A stretch of 64,000 bases of DNA from Pseudomonas iridis (GCF_017980685.1 NZ_JACXXO010000001.1:62001-126000); one strand, 5' to 3'; numbered from the stretch's first letter, positions 1-11,764 are shown. The notes: generated from the sequence alone by a model not told the origin. A program made the numbers and translations.

Positions 1-46
1 TCATAAAACCGAGTGCCAGGATGTCCTGACCTTTCAAAACTTTCAT
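1..46 (-). CDS. braB: Branched-chain amino acid transporter BraB/BrnQ, N-terminal fragment at window edge
   Basis: Only the first 15 codons are in the window, read leftwards from an ATG at 44-46. They translate as MKVLKGQDILALGFM, which matches the start of Pseudomonas BraB, a sodium-coupled carrier for leucine, isoleucine and valine in the inner membrane. In P. aeruginosa, as I recall, braB follows sucD in the same order. The rest of the gene lies off the left edge, so no domain can be checked. No strong ribosome binding site is visible before the ATG. The call depends on a short match and on synteny. Confidence 0.7.
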   Translation of the reverse strand, partial: MKVLKGQDILALGFM

Positions 47-352
47 TAAGGAAATACCACACTACTGAATCGGAATTTAGAGGGGGATTGCCCTGTGGGA
101 TTAGGGAAATGCTGTCGATCCGTATGGGACTGACCCGTAACGCGCGGTGCATGCCTTGTGGGCGGCAGACGCAAAAATGGCGGCTAGCCTAACGAATTTG
201 CCTGACAAACGCACTGTTAGAGGGCGAACTATCCGATACCCGACGTTTCCGTGTCGCGTTTATGTATGAAAAGCAGCTCCAGGCTACAAGTTTCAAGCGG
301 CAAGCTTTTGTCTTGTAGCTAGCAACTTGAAGCTTGGAACCGCTCTGAAACG
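47..352. other. Intergenic region upstream of braB, with a Pseudomonas inverted repeat
   Basis: About 300 bases without a gene between the braB start and the sucD terminator. The left two thirds should hold the leftward braB promoter; a TTGTCA-like box lies on the minus strand near 205-211 but no convincing -10 partner was found. At about 275-342 there is an imperfect palindrome rich in CTTGTAGCT, CAAGCTT and TTGAAGCTT. The same family recurs near 4099-4172 and 47722-47760. Confidence 0.5.
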
Positions 353-382
353 ACAAAGGCCACCCGAAGGTGGCCTTTGTTT
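353..382 (-). terminator. Rho-independent terminator after sucD
   Basis: On the minus strand a GC-rich stem (AAAGGCCACC paired with GGTGGCCTTT, loop TTCG) is followed by a short T-rich tail. It lies 27 bases past the sucD stop and ends the leftward TCA-cycle transcript. Confidence 0.85.
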
Positions 383-408
383 GGTAAAGCGTCAGCTAAG
401 CGGGAAGC

Positions 409-1290
409 TTACTTGACAGCCCAACCGGTCAGCTCGGACAAAGCCTTGCCGATGTCTGCCAGCGAACGCACGGTTTTAACGCCTGCGTCTTCCAGGGCAG
501 CAAACTTCTCGTCTGCAGTGCCTTTGCCGCCAGAGATGATTGCGCCAGCATGGCCCATGCGCTTGCCCGGAGGAGCAGTCACACCAGCGATGTAGGAAAC
601 AACCGGCTTGGTCACGTGTGCCTTGATGTAGGCAGCCGCTTCTTCTTCAGCCGAACCGCCGATCTCACCGATCATCACGATCGCTTCGGTCTTCGGGTCT
701 TCCTGGAACAGCTTCAGGATGTCGATGAAGTTCGAACCCGGGATCGGGTCACCACCGATGCCGACGCAAGTCGACTGACCGAAGCCGGCGTCAGTAGTCT
801 GCTTCACAGCTTCGTAGGTCAGGGTGCCGGAACGCGAAACGATACCGACCTTGCCTGGCAAGTGAATGTGACCTGGCATGATGCCGATCTTGCATTCGCC
901 TGGGGTGATCACGCCTGGGCAGTTAGGGCCGATCAGGACTACGCCCAGTTCGTCGCACTTAACTTTAGCGTCCAGCATGTCCAGGGTAGGAATGCCTTCG
1001 GTGATGCAGACGATCAGCTTGATGCCGCCGAAAGCCGCTTCCAGGATCGAGTCCTTGCAGAAAGGAGCTGGAACGTAGATCACGCTGGCGGTGGCGCCAG
1101 TTTGAGCAACAGCATCTTTCACGGTGTTGAACACTGGCAGACCCAGATGCTCGGTGCCGCCTTTACCAGGAGTAACGCCACCGACCATCTTGGTGCCGTA
1201 TTCGATGGCTTGCTGGGTATGGAAACTACCTTGCGAACCGGTAATACCCTGGCAGATAACTTTGGTGTCTTTATTGATCAGGACGCTCAT
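409..1290 (-). CDS. sucD: Succinate-CoA ligase, alpha subunit
   Basis: Alpha subunit of ADP/GDP-forming succinyl-CoA synthetase, which converts succinyl-CoA, ADP and phosphate to succinate, CoA and ATP in the TCA cycle. The 293 residues match the usual length. An N-terminal Rossmann CoA-binding domain begins with [11 protein letters not shown] (residues 11-21), and the phosphohistidine is His247 in KRMGHAGAI. The start ATG shares one base with the sucC stop (TAATG), which indicates translational coupling with the beta subunit. It is the last gene of the leftward sucA-sucB-lpd-sucC-sucD run and is followed at once by a terminator. Confidence 0.98.
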   Translation of the reverse strand: MSVLINKDTKVICQGITGSQGSFHTQQAIEYGTKMVGGVTPGKGGTEHLGLPVFNTVKDAVAQTGATASVIYVPAPFCKDSILEAAFGGIKLIVCITEGIPTLDMLDAKVKCDELGVVLIGPNCPGVITPGECKIGIMPGHIHLPGKVGIVSRSGTLTYEAVKQTTDAGFGQSTCVGIGGDPIPGSNFIDILKLFQEDPKTEAIVMIGEIGGSAEEEAAAYIKAHVTKPVVSYIAGVTAPPGKRMGHAGAIISGGKGTADEKFAALEDAGVKTVRSLADIGKALSELTGWAVK

Positions 1291-2456
1291 TATTTGCCCT
1301 CCGCAGCTTTGACAACTTGTTGAGCAGCGTCGGTCAGGCTGGTAGCAGCGATGATGTTCAAACCGCTTTCTGCCAGTACTTTAGCGCCCAGCTCAGCGTT
1401 GTTGCCTTCAAGGCGAACAACAACCGGGATTTTCACGCCGACTTCTTTCACAGCGCCGATGATGCCTTCGGCAATCATGTCGCAACGAACGATGCCGCCG
1501 AAGATGTTGACCAGTACTGCAGCGACGTTGGTGTCGGACAGGATGATCTTGAACGCTTCAGTTACGCGTTCTTTGGTAGCACCACCACCTACGTCGAGGA
1601 AGTTGGCTGGCTTGCCGCCATGCAGGTTGACGATGTCCATGGTACCCATGGCCAGGCCAGCACCGTTGACCATGCAGCCGATGTTGCCTTCCAGCGCTAC
1701 GTAGTTCAGTTCGAACTTGGCAGCGTGCGCTTCGCGCGGATCGTCTTGCGACGGATCGTGGAAAGTTTTCAGCTTAGGCTGACGGTACATTGCGTTGGCG
1801 TCGATGTTGATCTTGGCGTCGAGGCAGTGCAGATCGCCGTCAGCCTTGATCACCAGCGGGTTCACTTCCAGCAGAGCCAGGTCGTGATCCTTGAACAGTT
1901 TGGCCAGACCTACGAAGATCTTGGCGAACTGAGCAACCTGCTTGCCTTCCAGACCCAACTGGAATGCCAGCTCGCGACCCTGGAATGGCTGAGCGCCAAC
2001 CAGTGGATCGATAGTGGCTTTCAGAATTTTTTCTGGAGTGTCGTGAGCGATTTTCTCGATGTCCACGCCACCTTCGGTGGAAGCCATGAACACGATGCGA
2101 CGGCTCGAACGGTCAACGACAGCGCCCAGGTACAGCTCTTTAGCGATATCAGTGCACGATTCAACCAGGATCTTGGTGACTGGCTGGCCATTGGCGTCAG
2201 TCTGGTAAGTCACCAGACGCTTGCCCAGCCACTGCTGTGCGAAGGCTTTGGCGTCTTCTTTGCTGCGAACCAGCTTAACGCCGCCCGCTTTACCGCGACC
2301 ACCGGCGTGGACCTGGGCTTTGACAACCCACTCGCTGCCGCCGATTTTGTCGCAAGCTTCTGCTGCTGCTTCTGGGGTGTCTACTGCGTAACCAGTGGAA
2401 ACTGGCAGGCCGTATTCAGCGAACAGCTGCTTACCCTGATACTCGTGAAGATTCAT
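1290..2456 (-). CDS. sucC: Succinate-CoA ligase, beta subunit
   Basis: Beta subunit of succinyl-CoA synthetase, which binds the nucleotide and succinate. The protein is 388 residues from the ATG at 2454-2456 ([16 protein letters not shown]), exactly the family start. The reading frame stays open upstream to about 2597, but the extra 47 residues are low-complexity and unlike the family, so that longer start is rejected. An ATP-grasp fold is shown by [11 protein letters not shown] near residues 53-63 and by the C-terminal [10 protein letters not shown] block. Its stop overlaps the sucD start. Confidence 0.98.
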   Translation of the reverse strand: MNLHEYQGKQLFAEYGLPVSTGYAVDTPEAAAEACDKIGGSEWVVKAQVHAGGRGKAGGVKLVRSKEDAKAFAQQWLGKRLVTYQTDANGQPVTKILVESCTDIAKELYLGAVVDRSSRRIVFMASTEGGVDIEKIAHDTPEKILKATIDPLVGAQPFQGRELAFQLGLEGKQVAQFAKIFVGLAKLFKDHDLALLEVNPLVIKADGDLHCLDAKINIDANAMYRQPKLKTFHDPSQDDPREAHAAKFELNYVALEGNIGCMVNGAGLAMGTMDIVNLHGGKPANFLDVGGGATKERVTEAFKIILSDTNVAAVLVNIFGGIVRCDMIAEGIIGAVKEVGVKIPVVVRLEGNNAELGAKVLAESGLNIIAATSLTDAAQQVVKAAEGK

Positions 2457-2639
2457 GCTTTTTACCGTCTTCGTTAGGTACTGCGCATTCGGCGCTGCGC
2501 TCGTGATGAGTGCCGCGCCACCTTTGACTGCTGCTTGCGTAGCTGAGCTACGCAAGACTGCGTCCAGCGGACATTCCGCGGTGAGTCTTGCTCGCAAGGC
2601 TCACGACGGGCCGTTACCGCCGTGGTTTCTTATTGTCTG
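2457..2639 (-). other. lpd-sucC spacer with several hairpins
   Basis: The 183 bases between lpd and sucC hold at least three inverted repeats: CTTGCGTAG/CTACGCAAG (about 2534-2555), GCGGA/TCCGC (about 2568-2580) and GTGAGTC.../...GCTCAC (about 2581-2604). None has a clear T-tract on the minus strand. They could be an mRNA-stabilising or partly terminating structure, or the remains of a repeat; this is inference. Confidence 0.5.
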
Positions 2640-4076
<1,437 letters not shown>

Positions 4077-4094
4077 TCAAAAAATCCTCTTTAG

Positions 4095-4175
4095 CGAAAA
4101 GCTTCAAGCCGCAAGCTTCAAGCTGCAAGCCCACCCGCTCGCCTTGAGCTTGAGGCTTGTAGCTGAAAGCTTGCA
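4095..4175. repeat. Imperfect palindrome of the GCTTCAAGCTGCAAGC family
   Basis: The lpd-sucB spacer is almost entirely built of CAAGC/GCTTG-type units (AGCTTCAAGCCGCAAGC then the complementary CTTGAGCTTG...GCTTGCAGCTGC). The two arms can fold on each other across a CCACCCGCTCG loop. Related copies are near 275-342 and 47722-47760. It may act as a transcript-stabilising REP-like element within the operon. Confidence 0.7.
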
Positions 4176-4183
4176 GCTGCTTT

Positions 4184-5410
4184 TTAGATATCCAGCAACA
4201 GACGAGCTGGGTCTTCCAGCAGGTTCTTGATGGTCACCAGGAAGGTCACAGCTTCTTTGCCATCGATCAGACGGTGATCGTAGGACAGTGCCAGGTACAT
4301 CATCGGACGGATAACGACCTGACCGTTGATGGCCATCGGACGCTGGATGATGTTGTGCATGCCCAGAATCGCTGCCTGCGGCGGGTTGACGATCGGGGTC
4401 GACATCATCGAACCGAAGGTACCACCGTTGGTGATGGTGAAGGTACCACCGGTCATCTCGTCCATCGACAGTTTGCCGTCGCGGGCCTTCTTGCCGAAGG
4501 TGGCGATGCCGCCTTCGATTTCAGCCAGGCTCATCAGTTCGGCGTTACGCAGAACCGGAACCACCAGACCGCGGTCGCTGGAAACAGCAACACCTACGTC
4601 GGCATAGCCGTGGTAAACGATGTCGGCACCGTCGATCGAAGCGTTGACGGCCGGGAAGCGTTTCAGCGCTTCGGTAGCAGCCTTCACGAAGAACGACATG
4701 AAGCCCAGACGGACGCCGTTGTGAGACTTCTCGAACAGGTCCTTGTACTTCGAACGCAGCGCCATGACTTCAGTCATGTCGACTTCGTTGAAAGTGGTCA
4801 GCATCGCCATGTTCGACTGCGCTTCAACCAGACGCTTGGCCACTGTGGCACGAACGCGGGTCATCGGAACGCGCTTCTCGACGCGGTCGCCAGCGGCGAA
4901 CACAGGAGCAGCAGCCGAGGGTGCAGCAGCCTTGGCAGGAGCGGCGGCCGGAGCAGTTTTCTTGGCTTCAACAGCGGCAACCACGTCTTCCTTGGTTACA
5001 CGGCCATCTTTACCGGTGCCTTTGACGGACGCCAGGTTGATGCCGTTTTCTTCAGCCAGTTTGCGTGCAGCAGGCGCGGCGATAGCATCTTCGTCGGTGC
5101 CGGCAGCAGGTGCAGCAGCAGCTTGGGCAGCGGCCGGAGCAGCAGCGGCAGCCGGAGCAGCGGCAGCAGCGCCACCCGCTTCGATGGAGCCCAGGACTTC
5201 GTCGGACAGAACAGTGTCGCCTTCGTTCTTGACGATAGCGCCCAGTACGCCGTCGGCAGTCGCCAGAACTTCCAGTACGACTTTGTCAGTTTCGATGTCG
5301 ACGATCAGGTCGTCACGCTTGACGGCGTCGCCCGGTTGCTTGTGCCAGGTGGCAACGGTGCCATCGGCAACCGATTCCGGGAAAGTGGGGGCTTTGATCT
5401 CGATAGCCAT
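4184..5410 (-). CDS. sucB: 2-oxoglutarate dehydrogenase E2, dihydrolipoyl succinyltransferase
   Basis: Core of the 2-oxoglutarate dehydrogenase complex; transfers the succinyl group from lipoate to CoA. Its 408 residues show one N-terminal lipoyl domain with lipoyl-lysine Lys43 ([10 protein letters not shown]), an Ala/Pro-rich hinge at about residues 80-105, a peripheral subunit-binding domain (about 108-145, [11 protein letters not shown]), a second Ala/Pro hinge and a C-terminal acyltransferase domain with SYDHRLIDG (His379, Asp383). It follows sucA by 42 bases. The low-complexity hinges explain the long Ser/Gly-rich frames on the opposite strand, which are not genes. Confidence 0.98.
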   Translation of the reverse strand: MAIEIKAPTFPESVADGTVATWHKQPGDAVKRDDLIVDIETDKVVLEVLATADGVLGAIVKNEGDTVLSDEVLGSIEAGGAAAAAPAAAAAPAAAQAAAAPAAGTDEDAIAAPAARKLAEENGINLASVKGTGKDGRVTKEDVVAAVEAKKTAPAAAPAKAAAPSAAAPVFAAGDRVEKRVPMTRVRATVAKRLVEAQSNMAMLTTFNEVDMTEVMALRSKYKDLFEKSHNGVRLGFMSFFVKAATEALKRFPAVNASIDGADIVYHGYADVGVAVSSDRGLVVPVLRNAELMSLAEIEGGIATFGKKARDGKLSMDEMTGGTFTITNGGTFGSMMSTPIVNPPQAAILGMHNIIQRPMAINGQVVIRPMMYLALSYDHRLIDGKEAVTFLVTIKNLLEDPARLLLDI

Positions 5411-5452
5411 TATCTGTAGTTCCTTAAATTCGGTTTCAGGTGCGCGAAGGCG

Positions 5453-8284
5453 TTAAACGGTAAACGCGGCTTGCAGCAGTTTTTCCTGCTGCTCGGCGTG
5501 CATCGATGCGTAACCACAAGCAGGTGCAGCAGAGGCATCACGGCCCGCGTACTCGAGTACGAGAGATTTGTCGTGTTTGCCAACGATGCGGCGCATGTGG
5601 TGCTGGCTGCAGTACCAGGCCCCCTGGTTCATCGGCTCTTCCTGACACCAAACGATATGTTTGAGGTTGGTGTACGGAGCCAGGACTTCAATCAAGTCGT
5701 CCTCAGGGAATGGGTACAGCTGCTCGATACGCACGATGGCGATATCGTCACGGCCTTCGGCACGGCGTTTTTCCAGCAGGTCGTAGTAGACCTTGCCGCT
5801 ACACAGAACAACGCGCTCGACCTTGTTCGGGTCCAGTACATCGATTTCCGGGATAACGGTCTGGAACGAACCCTCGGCCAGATCTTCCAGGGTCGAGACA
5901 GCCAGCTTGTGGCGCAGCAGCGACTTCGGAGTCAGGACGATCAACGGTTTGCGCAGCGGGCGAATCACCTGACGACGCAGCAAGTGGTAGATCTGAGCCG
6001 GCGTGGTCGGTACCGCTACCTGAATGTTGTGCTCGGCGCACAATTGCAGGTAACGCTCCAGACGAGCCGAAGAGTGCTCAGGACCCTGACCTTCATAACC
6101 GTGCGGCAGCAGCATGGTCAGACCGCACAGACGGCCCCACTTGTGCTCGCCACTGGTGATGAACTGGTCGATAACCACTTGGGCACCGTTGGCGAAGTCG
6201 CCGAACTGGGCTTCCCAGATCACCAGCGCATCCGGCGTGGTGGTCGAGTAACCGTATTCGAACGCCAGAACGGCTTCTTCCGACAGGAACGAGTCGTACA
6301 GGTCAAAACGTGGCTGACCGTCGTACAAGTGCTGCAGCGGAATGTAAGTGCCCGCATCTTTCTGGTTGTGCAGAACAGCGTGACGGTGCGAGAACGTACC
6401 GCGGCCGATGTCCTGACCAGTCATGCGAATCGGGTGACCTTCGAACGCCAGGGTCGCGTACGCCATGGTTTCGGCGTAACCCCAGTTGATCGGCAGGCCG
6501 CCGGCTTGCATCTTCTGACGGTCTTCGTAGATTTTCGAGACCTGGCGCTGAACCACGAAGCCTTCCGGAATTTCCAGCAGCTTGGCGGACAGTTCCTGCA
6601 GGGTCTTGAGGTCGAAGCGAGTGTCGTGACGCGCGGTCCAGGCGTGGCCCAGATACGGACGCCAGTCCACGAACAACTCTTTGTTCGGCTCTTTGACCAG
6701 GCTTTTCACTACGTGCAGACCGTTGTCCAGCGCGTTGCGGTATTCGTCGACTTTCGCCTGAACACGCTCAGCGTCGAGCACACCGCTCTGAGTCAGACTG
6801 TCAGCGTACAGCTCACGGGTAGTGCGCTGTTTGGTGATCTGCTGATACATCAGAGGCTGGGTGCCGCTTGGCTCGTCAGCTTCGTTGTGGCCGCGACGAC
6901 GGTAGCAGACCAGGTCGATTACCACGTCACGCTTGAACTGCATGCGGTAGTCGATGGCCAGCTGAGTCACGAACAATACGGCTTCCGGATCATCGCCATT
7001 CACATGGAGGATCGGCGCCTGGATCATTTTCGCAACGTCGGTCGCGTACTCGGTGGAACGCGAGTCCAGCGGGTTGCTGATGGTGAAACCAACCTGGTTG
7101 TTGATCACGATGTGCACGGTACCGCCGGTCTTGAAACCGCGGGTCTGCGACATCTGGAAGGTTTCCATCACCACGCCCTGGCCGGCAAATGCCGCGTCGC
7201 CGTGGATGGAGATTGGCAAAACCTTCTCACCGGTAGGGTCGTTACGACGATCCTGACGGGCACGAACCGAACCCTCGACCACCGGGGAAACGATTTCCAG
7301 GTGGGACGGGTTGAACGCCATGGCCAGGTGAACTTCACCACCGGTGGTCATCACGTTGGACGAGAAGCCCTGGTGGTATTTAACGTCACCGGAACCCAGC
7401 TCGACCTTCTTCTTGCCTTCGAACTCGTCGAACAGCTCGCGCGGGTTCTTGCCGAAGGTGTTGACCAGCACGTTGAGACGGCCACGGTGGGCCATGCCGA
7501 TCACGACTTCCTTGGTGCCATACGAGCCGGAACGTTGAATCAGCTCGTCGAGCATCGGAATCAGGCTTTCGCCGCCTTCCAGACCGAAACGCTTGGTACC
7601 CGGGTATTTGGTGCCCAGGTATTTTTCCAGACCTTCGCCGGCGGTGACGCGCTCGAGCAGGTGGCTCTTGATGTCGGCGGAGTACGTTGGACGGCCGCGC
7701 ACGCTTTCCAGACGCTGCTGGAACCAGTGACGCTGCTCGGAATCGGTGATGTGCGTGAATTCAGCGCCGATGGTGCGGCAATATGTCTGCTGCAACGCTT
7801 CGTGAATTTCGCGTAGGCTCGCTTCCTCTTTGCCGATGAACAGGTCGCCGGCACGGAAGGTCGTATCAAGATCGGCATTGGTCAAGCCGTAATGATTGAT
7901 CGACAGGTCTGCAGGTGCAGGACGCTGCCACAGCCCCAGCGGGTCAAGCTGGGCTGCCTGGTGGCCACGCATACGGTAGGCCTGGATCAATCGCAGCACT
8001 TCAACTTGCTTCTTCTCGTGCTCACTGCTCACGCTGCCGGCGGAAACCGGTTGAGCGCGGCGCTGGTTCTTTGCCAGCAGCACGAAATGATCGCGAATCG
8101 TGGAGTGCGAAACATCAGTGGCAGAGCCGCCGTCGGCAGGCAGCTTCTGAAAGTAGGTGCGCCACTCTTCTGGCACAGCGTTAGGGTCGTGCAGGTAGAG
8201 CTCATAAAGCTCTTCCACATAGGCAGCGTTTCCACCTGAAAGGTAGGCGCTGTTCCACATGCGCTGCATCACGCTTTCTTGCAT
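5453..8284 (-). CDS. sucA: 2-oxoglutarate dehydrogenase E1
   Basis: Thiamine diphosphate-dependent decarboxylase that oxidises 2-oxoglutarate and loads succinyl groups on the E2 lipoate. The length of 943 residues equals that of P. aeruginosa SucA as I recall it. The N-terminus (MQRMWNSAYLSGGNAAYVE) is the E2-binding segment. The diphosphate-binding motif runs from GDAAFAGQG (about residue 363) to VINNQVGFT. The C-terminal transketolase-like domain contains CGLTMLLPHGYEGQGPEHSSA, the usual E1o signature. It is the first gene of the sucAB-lpd-sucCD run; 250 bases separate it from sdhB, enough for its own promoter. Confidence 0.98.
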   Translation of the reverse strand: MQESVMQRMWNSAYLSGGNAAYVEELYELYLHDPNAVPEEWRTYFQKLPADGGSATDVSHSTIRDHFVLLAKNQRRAQPVSAGSVSSEHEKKQVEVLRLIQAYRMRGHQAAQLDPLGLWQRPAPADLSINHYGLTNADLDTTFRAGDLFIGKEEASLREIHEALQQTYCRTIGAEFTHITDSEQRHWFQQRLESVRGRPTYSADIKSHLLERVTAGEGLEKYLGTKYPGTKRFGLEGGESLIPMLDELIQRSGSYGTKEVVIGMAHRGRLNVLVNTFGKNPRELFDEFEGKKKVELGSGDVKYHQGFSSNVMTTGGEVHLAMAFNPSHLEIVSPVVEGSVRARQDRRNDPTGEKVLPISIHGDAAFAGQGVVMETFQMSQTRGFKTGGTVHIVINNQVGFTISNPLDSRSTEYATDVAKMIQAPILHVNGDDPEAVLFVTQLAIDYRMQFKRDVVIDLVCYRRRGHNEADEPSGTQPLMYQQITKQRTTRELYADSLTQSGVLDAERVQAKVDEYRNALDNGLHVVKSLVKEPNKELFVDWRPYLGHAWTARHDTRFDLKTLQELSAKLLEIPEGFVVQRQVSKIYEDRQKMQAGGLPINWGYAETMAYATLAFEGHPIRMTGQDIGRGTFSHRHAVLHNQKDAGTYIPLQHLYDGQPRFDLYDSFLSEEAVLAFEYGYSTTTPDALVIWEAQFGDFANGAQVVIDQFITSGEHKWGRLCGLTMLLPHGYEGQGPEHSSARLERYLQLCAEHNIQVAVPTTPAQIYHLLRRQVIRPLRKPLIVLTPKSLLRHKLAVSTLEDLAEGSFQTVIPEIDVLDPNKVERVVLCSGKVYYDLLEKRRAEGRDDIAIVRIEQLYPFPEDDLIEVLAPYTNLKHIVWCQEEPMNQGAWYCSQHHMRRIVGKHDKSLVLEYAGRDASAAPACGYASMHAEQQEKLLQAAFTV

Positions 8285-8433
8285 GCTTGGTCACCCTCGG
8301 TTAGGGGAACACCATCGATGTCGACACCGAGCAAACTTGCAGAAGTCCGAATGCAGCGACTAAAACAAGCCACTTAGGATCACACTGATAGTCCGGGTAC
8401 CAGCCCGGATGCCCCTGCTTGTCTCATTTCTTC

Positions 8434-8465
8434 AAAATAAGAGCCGCAGCTTGTGGCTGCTGCTC
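8434..8465 (-). terminator. Probable terminator between sdhB and sucA
   Basis: On the minus strand, GAGCAGCAG and CTGCGGCTC form a 9-bp stem with one mismatch and a CCACAAG loop, followed by TTATTTT. It lies 70 bases beyond the sdhB stop and would separate sdhCDAB from sucAB transcripts, perhaps only partly. A second hairpin (GCGGG/CCCGC, about 8481-8500) is closer to sdhB and lacks a T-tract. Confidence 0.6.
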
Positions 8466-8535
8466 TGGTTATAGCCATGACGCGGGTTGAAGCCCGCGCC
8501 ACAGCCTCTACGGTGCAGCGGTTACAGCAGCTGAA

Positions 8536-9240
8536 TCACACGCCGCTCGAAAGCAGCATGTTACGGATGTGACCGATGGCCTTAGTCGGGTTCAGGCCTT
8601 TCGGACATACGTTGACGCAGTTCATGATGCCCCGGCAGCGGAAAACACTGAACGGGTCATCCAGCGAAGCCAGACGCTCGGACGTCTTGGTGTCACGGCT
8701 GTCTGCCAGGAAGCGATAAGCTTGCAGCAGTGCGGCCGGACCCAGGAATTTGTCCGGGTTCCACCAGAAGGACGGGCAAGAGGTCGAGCAGCAAGCGCAC
8801 AGAATGCACTCGTACAGACCGTCGAGCTTTTCACGCTCTTCAGGGGACTGCAGACGCTCGATGGCCGGAGCCGGCGTGTCGTTCTGCAGGAATGGCTTAA
8901 CCTTCTCGTATTGCTTGTAGAAGATGCTCATATCGACAACCAGGTCACGGATAACCGGCAAACCTGGCAGCGGACGAACGATCAACTTGTTGCCTTTTAC
9001 GACAGCGGACAGCGGCGTGATGCACGCCAGGCCGTTTTTGCCGTTGATGTTCATGCCGTCGGAACCGCAAACACCTTCACGGCAAGAGCGACGATAGGAG
9101 AAACCCTCGTCCTGCTCTTTGATCAGGGCCAGCACGTCCAGCACCATCAGGTCTTTACCACCGGTATCAACCTGGAATTCCTGCATGAACGGCGCGGCGT
9201 CCTGATCAGGGTTGTAACGATAAACGCTGACTTGCAACAT
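8536..9240 (-). CDS. sdhB: Succinate dehydrogenase iron-sulfur subunit
   Basis: Electron-transfer subunit of complex II. The 234-residue product starting at the ATG at 9240 (MLQVSVYRYN) is preferred over an in-frame GTG three codons earlier, because AAGGGTGG lies 5-12 bases before the ATG. All three Fe-S cluster motifs are present: SCREGVCGSDG with its later Cys for [2Fe-2S], CILCACCSTSCPS for [4Fe-4S], and the Cys residues ending in CVNVCPKGLNP for [3Fe-4S]. The gene follows sdhA by 11 bases in sdhCDAB. Confidence 0.98.
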   Translation of the reverse strand: MLQVSVYRYNPDQDAAPFMQEFQVDTGGKDLMVLDVLALIKEQDEGFSYRRSCREGVCGSDGMNINGKNGLACITPLSAVVKGNKLIVRPLPGLPVIRDLVVDMSIFYKQYEKVKPFLQNDTPAPAIERLQSPEEREKLDGLYECILCACCSTSCPSFWWNPDKFLGPAALLQAYRFLADSRDTKTSERLASLDDPFSVFRCRGIMNCVNVCPKGLNPTKAIGHIRNMLLSSGV

Positions 9241-9251
9241 GGCGGCCACCC

Positions 9252-11024
9252 TTAATAAGTCCGAATCTTAGGTTCAAAAGTCGGAACAGTTTTCGGCGAG
9301 AAATTCACGGCACGCTTGGCAACGCGCTTGTCACCCGGGAAGTACAGGGTGTGGCACAGCCAGTTTTCGTCGTCACGGTCTTCAAAGTCTTCACGGGCGT
9401 GCGCGCCGCGGGACTCTTTACGGACTTCGGCCGCAATGGCAGTGGCTTCAGCGACTTCCAGCAGGTTTTGCAGCTCAAGCGCTTCGATACGCGCAGTGTT
9501 GAACGCCTGCGACTTATCGTTGATTTTCACGTTGGCGATACGGGTGCGCAGGTCTGCCAGTTGGGCAATACCTTTCTGCATGTATTCGCCGGTACGGAAT
9601 ACGCCGAAGTAGTTCTGCATGCAGCTTTGCAGCTCGCGACGCAGCGTAGCGACGTCTTCGCCATCGGTACGGCTGTTCAGTGCATTGAGGCGCGACAGGG
9701 CAGCGTCGATATCAGCTTCGGTGGCGTCATCGTATTCGATGCCGTCAGTCAGTGCTTTCTCGAGGTGCAGGCCGGCAGCGCGGCCGAAGACCACCAGGTC
9801 GAGCAGCGAGTTGCCGCCCAGACGGTTGGCACCATGAACCGATACGCAAGCCACTTCGCCGACGGCGAACAGACCATGAATGATCTCGTCCACGCCTTCA
9901 GCGTTCTGGGTGATCGCCTGGCCATGAATGTTGGTCGGAACACCGCCCATCATGTAGTGGCATGTCGGAACAACCGGAACCGGAGCAACAACCGGGTCAA
10001 CGTGTGCGAAAGTCTTCGACAGTTCGCAGATGCCTGGCAGACGGCTGTGCAGCACTTCTTCACCCAGGTGATCGAGCTTGAGCAGCACGTGGTCGCCATT
10101 CGGACCGCAACCGTTACCCGCGATGATCTCTTTAACCATCGAGCGGGCAACAACGTCACGACCGGCGAGGTCTTTGGCGTTCGGAGCATAACGCTCCATG
10201 AAACGCTCGCCGTGCTTGTTGATCAGGTATCCACCTTCACCACGGCAACCTTCGGTAACCAGTACACCGGCGCCGGCGATGCCGGTTGGGTGGAACTGCC
10301 ACATTTCGATGTCCTGTACCGGCACACCCGCACGCAGCGCCATGCCGACGCCGTCACCGGTGTTGATCAGGGCGTTGGTGGTGGACGCGTAGATACGACC
10401 TGCACCGCCGGTTGCCAGAACAGTAGCCTTGGCGCGGATGTAGGTGGTTTCACCGGTTTCGATGCAGATAGCGATCACACCGACGAACTCGCCCTGAGCG
10501 TTTTTCACCAGGTCGACAGCGTAGTACTCGTTCAGGAACGTGGTACCGGCTTTCAGGTTGCCCTGATAAAGGGTGTGCAGCAGTGCGTGACCGGTACGGT
10601 CGGAAGCGGCGCAAGTACGGGCAGCCTGCCCGCCTTTACCGTAATCCTTCGACTGACCGCCGAACGGACGCTGGTAGATGCGGCCCTGTTCGGTACGCGA
10701 GAACGGCATCCCCATGTGGTCCAGCTCATAAACAGCAGCCGGGCCTTCCTGACACATGTATTCGATAGCGTCCTGGTCACCGATGTAGTCGGACCCCTTG
10801 ACGGTATCGTACATGTGCCAGCGCCAGTCATCGTTCGGATCGGCAGAAGCGATCGCGCAGGTGATGCCACCCTGAGCCGATACAGTGTGCGAACGAGTCG
10901 GGAAAACCTTGGTGATCACGGCAGTCTTGTGACCGCCCTGTGCCAGTTGCAGCGCAGCGCGCATGCCAGCACCGCCACCACCAATAATGATGGCGTCGAA
11001 AGAAATCGTTGGAATGTTAGCCAT
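9252..11024 (-). CDS. sdhA: Succinate dehydrogenase flavoprotein subunit
   Basis: Catalytic subunit of succinate:quinone oxidoreductase, oxidising succinate to fumarate. The 590 residues match the family. The dinucleotide-binding GGGGAG is at residues 15-20, the covalent FAD attaches to His46 in [10 protein letters not shown], and the substrate site includes the Arg/His of the HPTGIAGAG and MGGVPTN blocks. It lies three bases from sdhD and 11 from sdhB, so the four sdh genes are co-transcribed leftwards. Confidence 0.99.
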   Translation of the reverse strand: MANIPTISFDAIIIGGGGAGMRAALQLAQGGHKTAVITKVFPTRSHTVSAQGGITCAIASADPNDDWRWHMYDTVKGSDYIGDQDAIEYMCQEGPAAVYELDHMGMPFSRTEQGRIYQRPFGGQSKDYGKGGQAARTCAASDRTGHALLHTLYQGNLKAGTTFLNEYYAVDLVKNAQGEFVGVIAICIETGETTYIRAKATVLATGGAGRIYASTTNALINTGDGVGMALRAGVPVQDIEMWQFHPTGIAGAGVLVTEGCRGEGGYLINKHGERFMERYAPNAKDLAGRDVVARSMVKEIIAGNGCGPNGDHVLLKLDHLGEEVLHSRLPGICELSKTFAHVDPVVAPVPVVPTCHYMMGGVPTNIHGQAITQNAEGVDEIIHGLFAVGEVACVSVHGANRLGGNSLLDLVVFGRAAGLHLEKALTDGIEYDDATEADIDAALSRLNALNSRTDGEDVATLRRELQSCMQNYFGVFRTGEYMQKGIAQLADLRTRIANVKINDKSQAFNTARIEALELQNLLEVAEATAIAAEVRKESRGAHAREDFEDRDDENWLCHTLYFPGDKRVAKRAVNFSPKTVPTFEPKIRTY

Positions 11025-11027
11025 GAA

Positions 11028-11396
11028 TCAGATACCCCAGAGAATCTGCACACCCCAGACGAAGTAAGCGAACATCGCAACGCCGCAAACTGCCTGGAAA
11101 AGGAAACGTACTGCGGTCGCGGACTTGCCCAGCGCCATTGGCGTCAGGTAGTCGGTCGCGATGGTCCACATGCCGACCCAGGCGTGAGCGCCAAGGGCAA
11201 CGAGGGCCAGCAGACTGAAGATACGCATCCCGTTGTGGGCGAACAGGCCGTGCCACTGGTCGTAGCCAATGCCCGGATTCGCTGCGAGGTATCCGATCAG
11301 GAAGATGAAATAAGCCGCGAGAACAACCGCAGACACACGTTGCGCCATCCAGTCATAGAGGCCCGAACGCGAAAGGTTCGTAACGCTGGTTACCAT
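11028..11396 (-). CDS. sdhD: Succinate dehydrogenase membrane anchor SdhD
   Basis: Small integral membrane subunit that, with SdhC, binds haem b and the quinone. I place the start at the ATG at 11394-11396, giving 122 residues (MVTSVTNLSRSGLYDWMAQRV); GGAG lies seven bases upstream. A TTG two codons earlier is less likely. Three hydrophobic segments are visible, with a conserved His in the second (VALGAHAWVGM). The start overlaps the end of sdhC by seven bases, suggesting coupled translation. Confidence 0.95.
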   Translation of the reverse strand: MVTSVTNLSRSGLYDWMAQRVSAVVLAAYFIFLIGYLAANPGIGYDQWHGLFAHNGMRIFSLLALVALGAHAWVGMWTIATDYLTPMALGKSATAVRFLFQAVCGVAMFAYFVWGVQILWGI

Positions 11397-11764
11397 ATCC
11401 AAACTCCTGCCAGAACGATCAGCACCACGGAAATGGCGACGATGATTTTCGAGCCCAGGCGGCCGCCTTCCAGCGTCTCACCGATGCCCATATCCATGAT
11501 CAAGTGGCGCACACCGGCTACCAGGTGATACAGCAGAGCGGACAGGAGGCCCCATGCTACGAACTTGGCCAGCGGGCTGGTCAAGCATGCCTTCACCTCG
11601 GCAAAACCTTCCTCGGAATCCAGGGATTTGCCCAATGCATAAAGCATGAAGCCCAGGCCCAGGAAGAGGATGATGCCGGAAACACGGTGAAGAAACGACG
11701 TAACGCCGGTGATGGGGAGTTTGATGGTCCTTAGGTCTAGGTTTACAGGTCGTTGGCTTTTCAC
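11390..11764 (-). CDS. sdhC: Succinate dehydrogenase cytochrome b556 subunit SdhC
   Basis: Haem b-carrying anchor of complex II, with three transmembrane segments. The conserved stretch SQRPVNLDLRTIKLPIT follows the start, then the TSFLHRVSGI motif with the quinone-site residues, and LLSALLYHLVAGVRHL with a haem-ligand His. I chose the GTG at 11764 (VKSQRP, 124 residues). This start is uncertain: it has no good ribosome site of its own. The best-spaced GTG, about 15 bases upstream behind AGGGG, is out of frame because of a run of eight A. An in-frame TTG at 11797 would give 135 residues. Confidence 0.93.
   Translation of the reverse strand: MKSQRPVNLDLRTIKLPITGVTSFLHRVSGIILFLGLGFMLYALGKSLDSEEGFAEVKACLTSPLAKFVAWGLLSALLYHLVAGVRHLIMDMGIGETLEGGRLGSKIIVAISVVLIVLAGVWIW

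Noticed and set aside
1290..2597. 435-residue version of SucC
   Set aside because: The extra N-terminal 47 residues are unlike the family; [11 protein letters not shown] at 2456 is the conserved start.
5471..7816. 781-codon open frame on the plus strand
   Set aside because: It is antisense to sucA, has no family similarity and arises from the codon bias of the GC-rich real gene.
9351..11528. 725-codon open frame on the plus strand
   Set aside because: It runs antisense across sdhA, sdhD and part of sdhC; no ribosome site or known domain.
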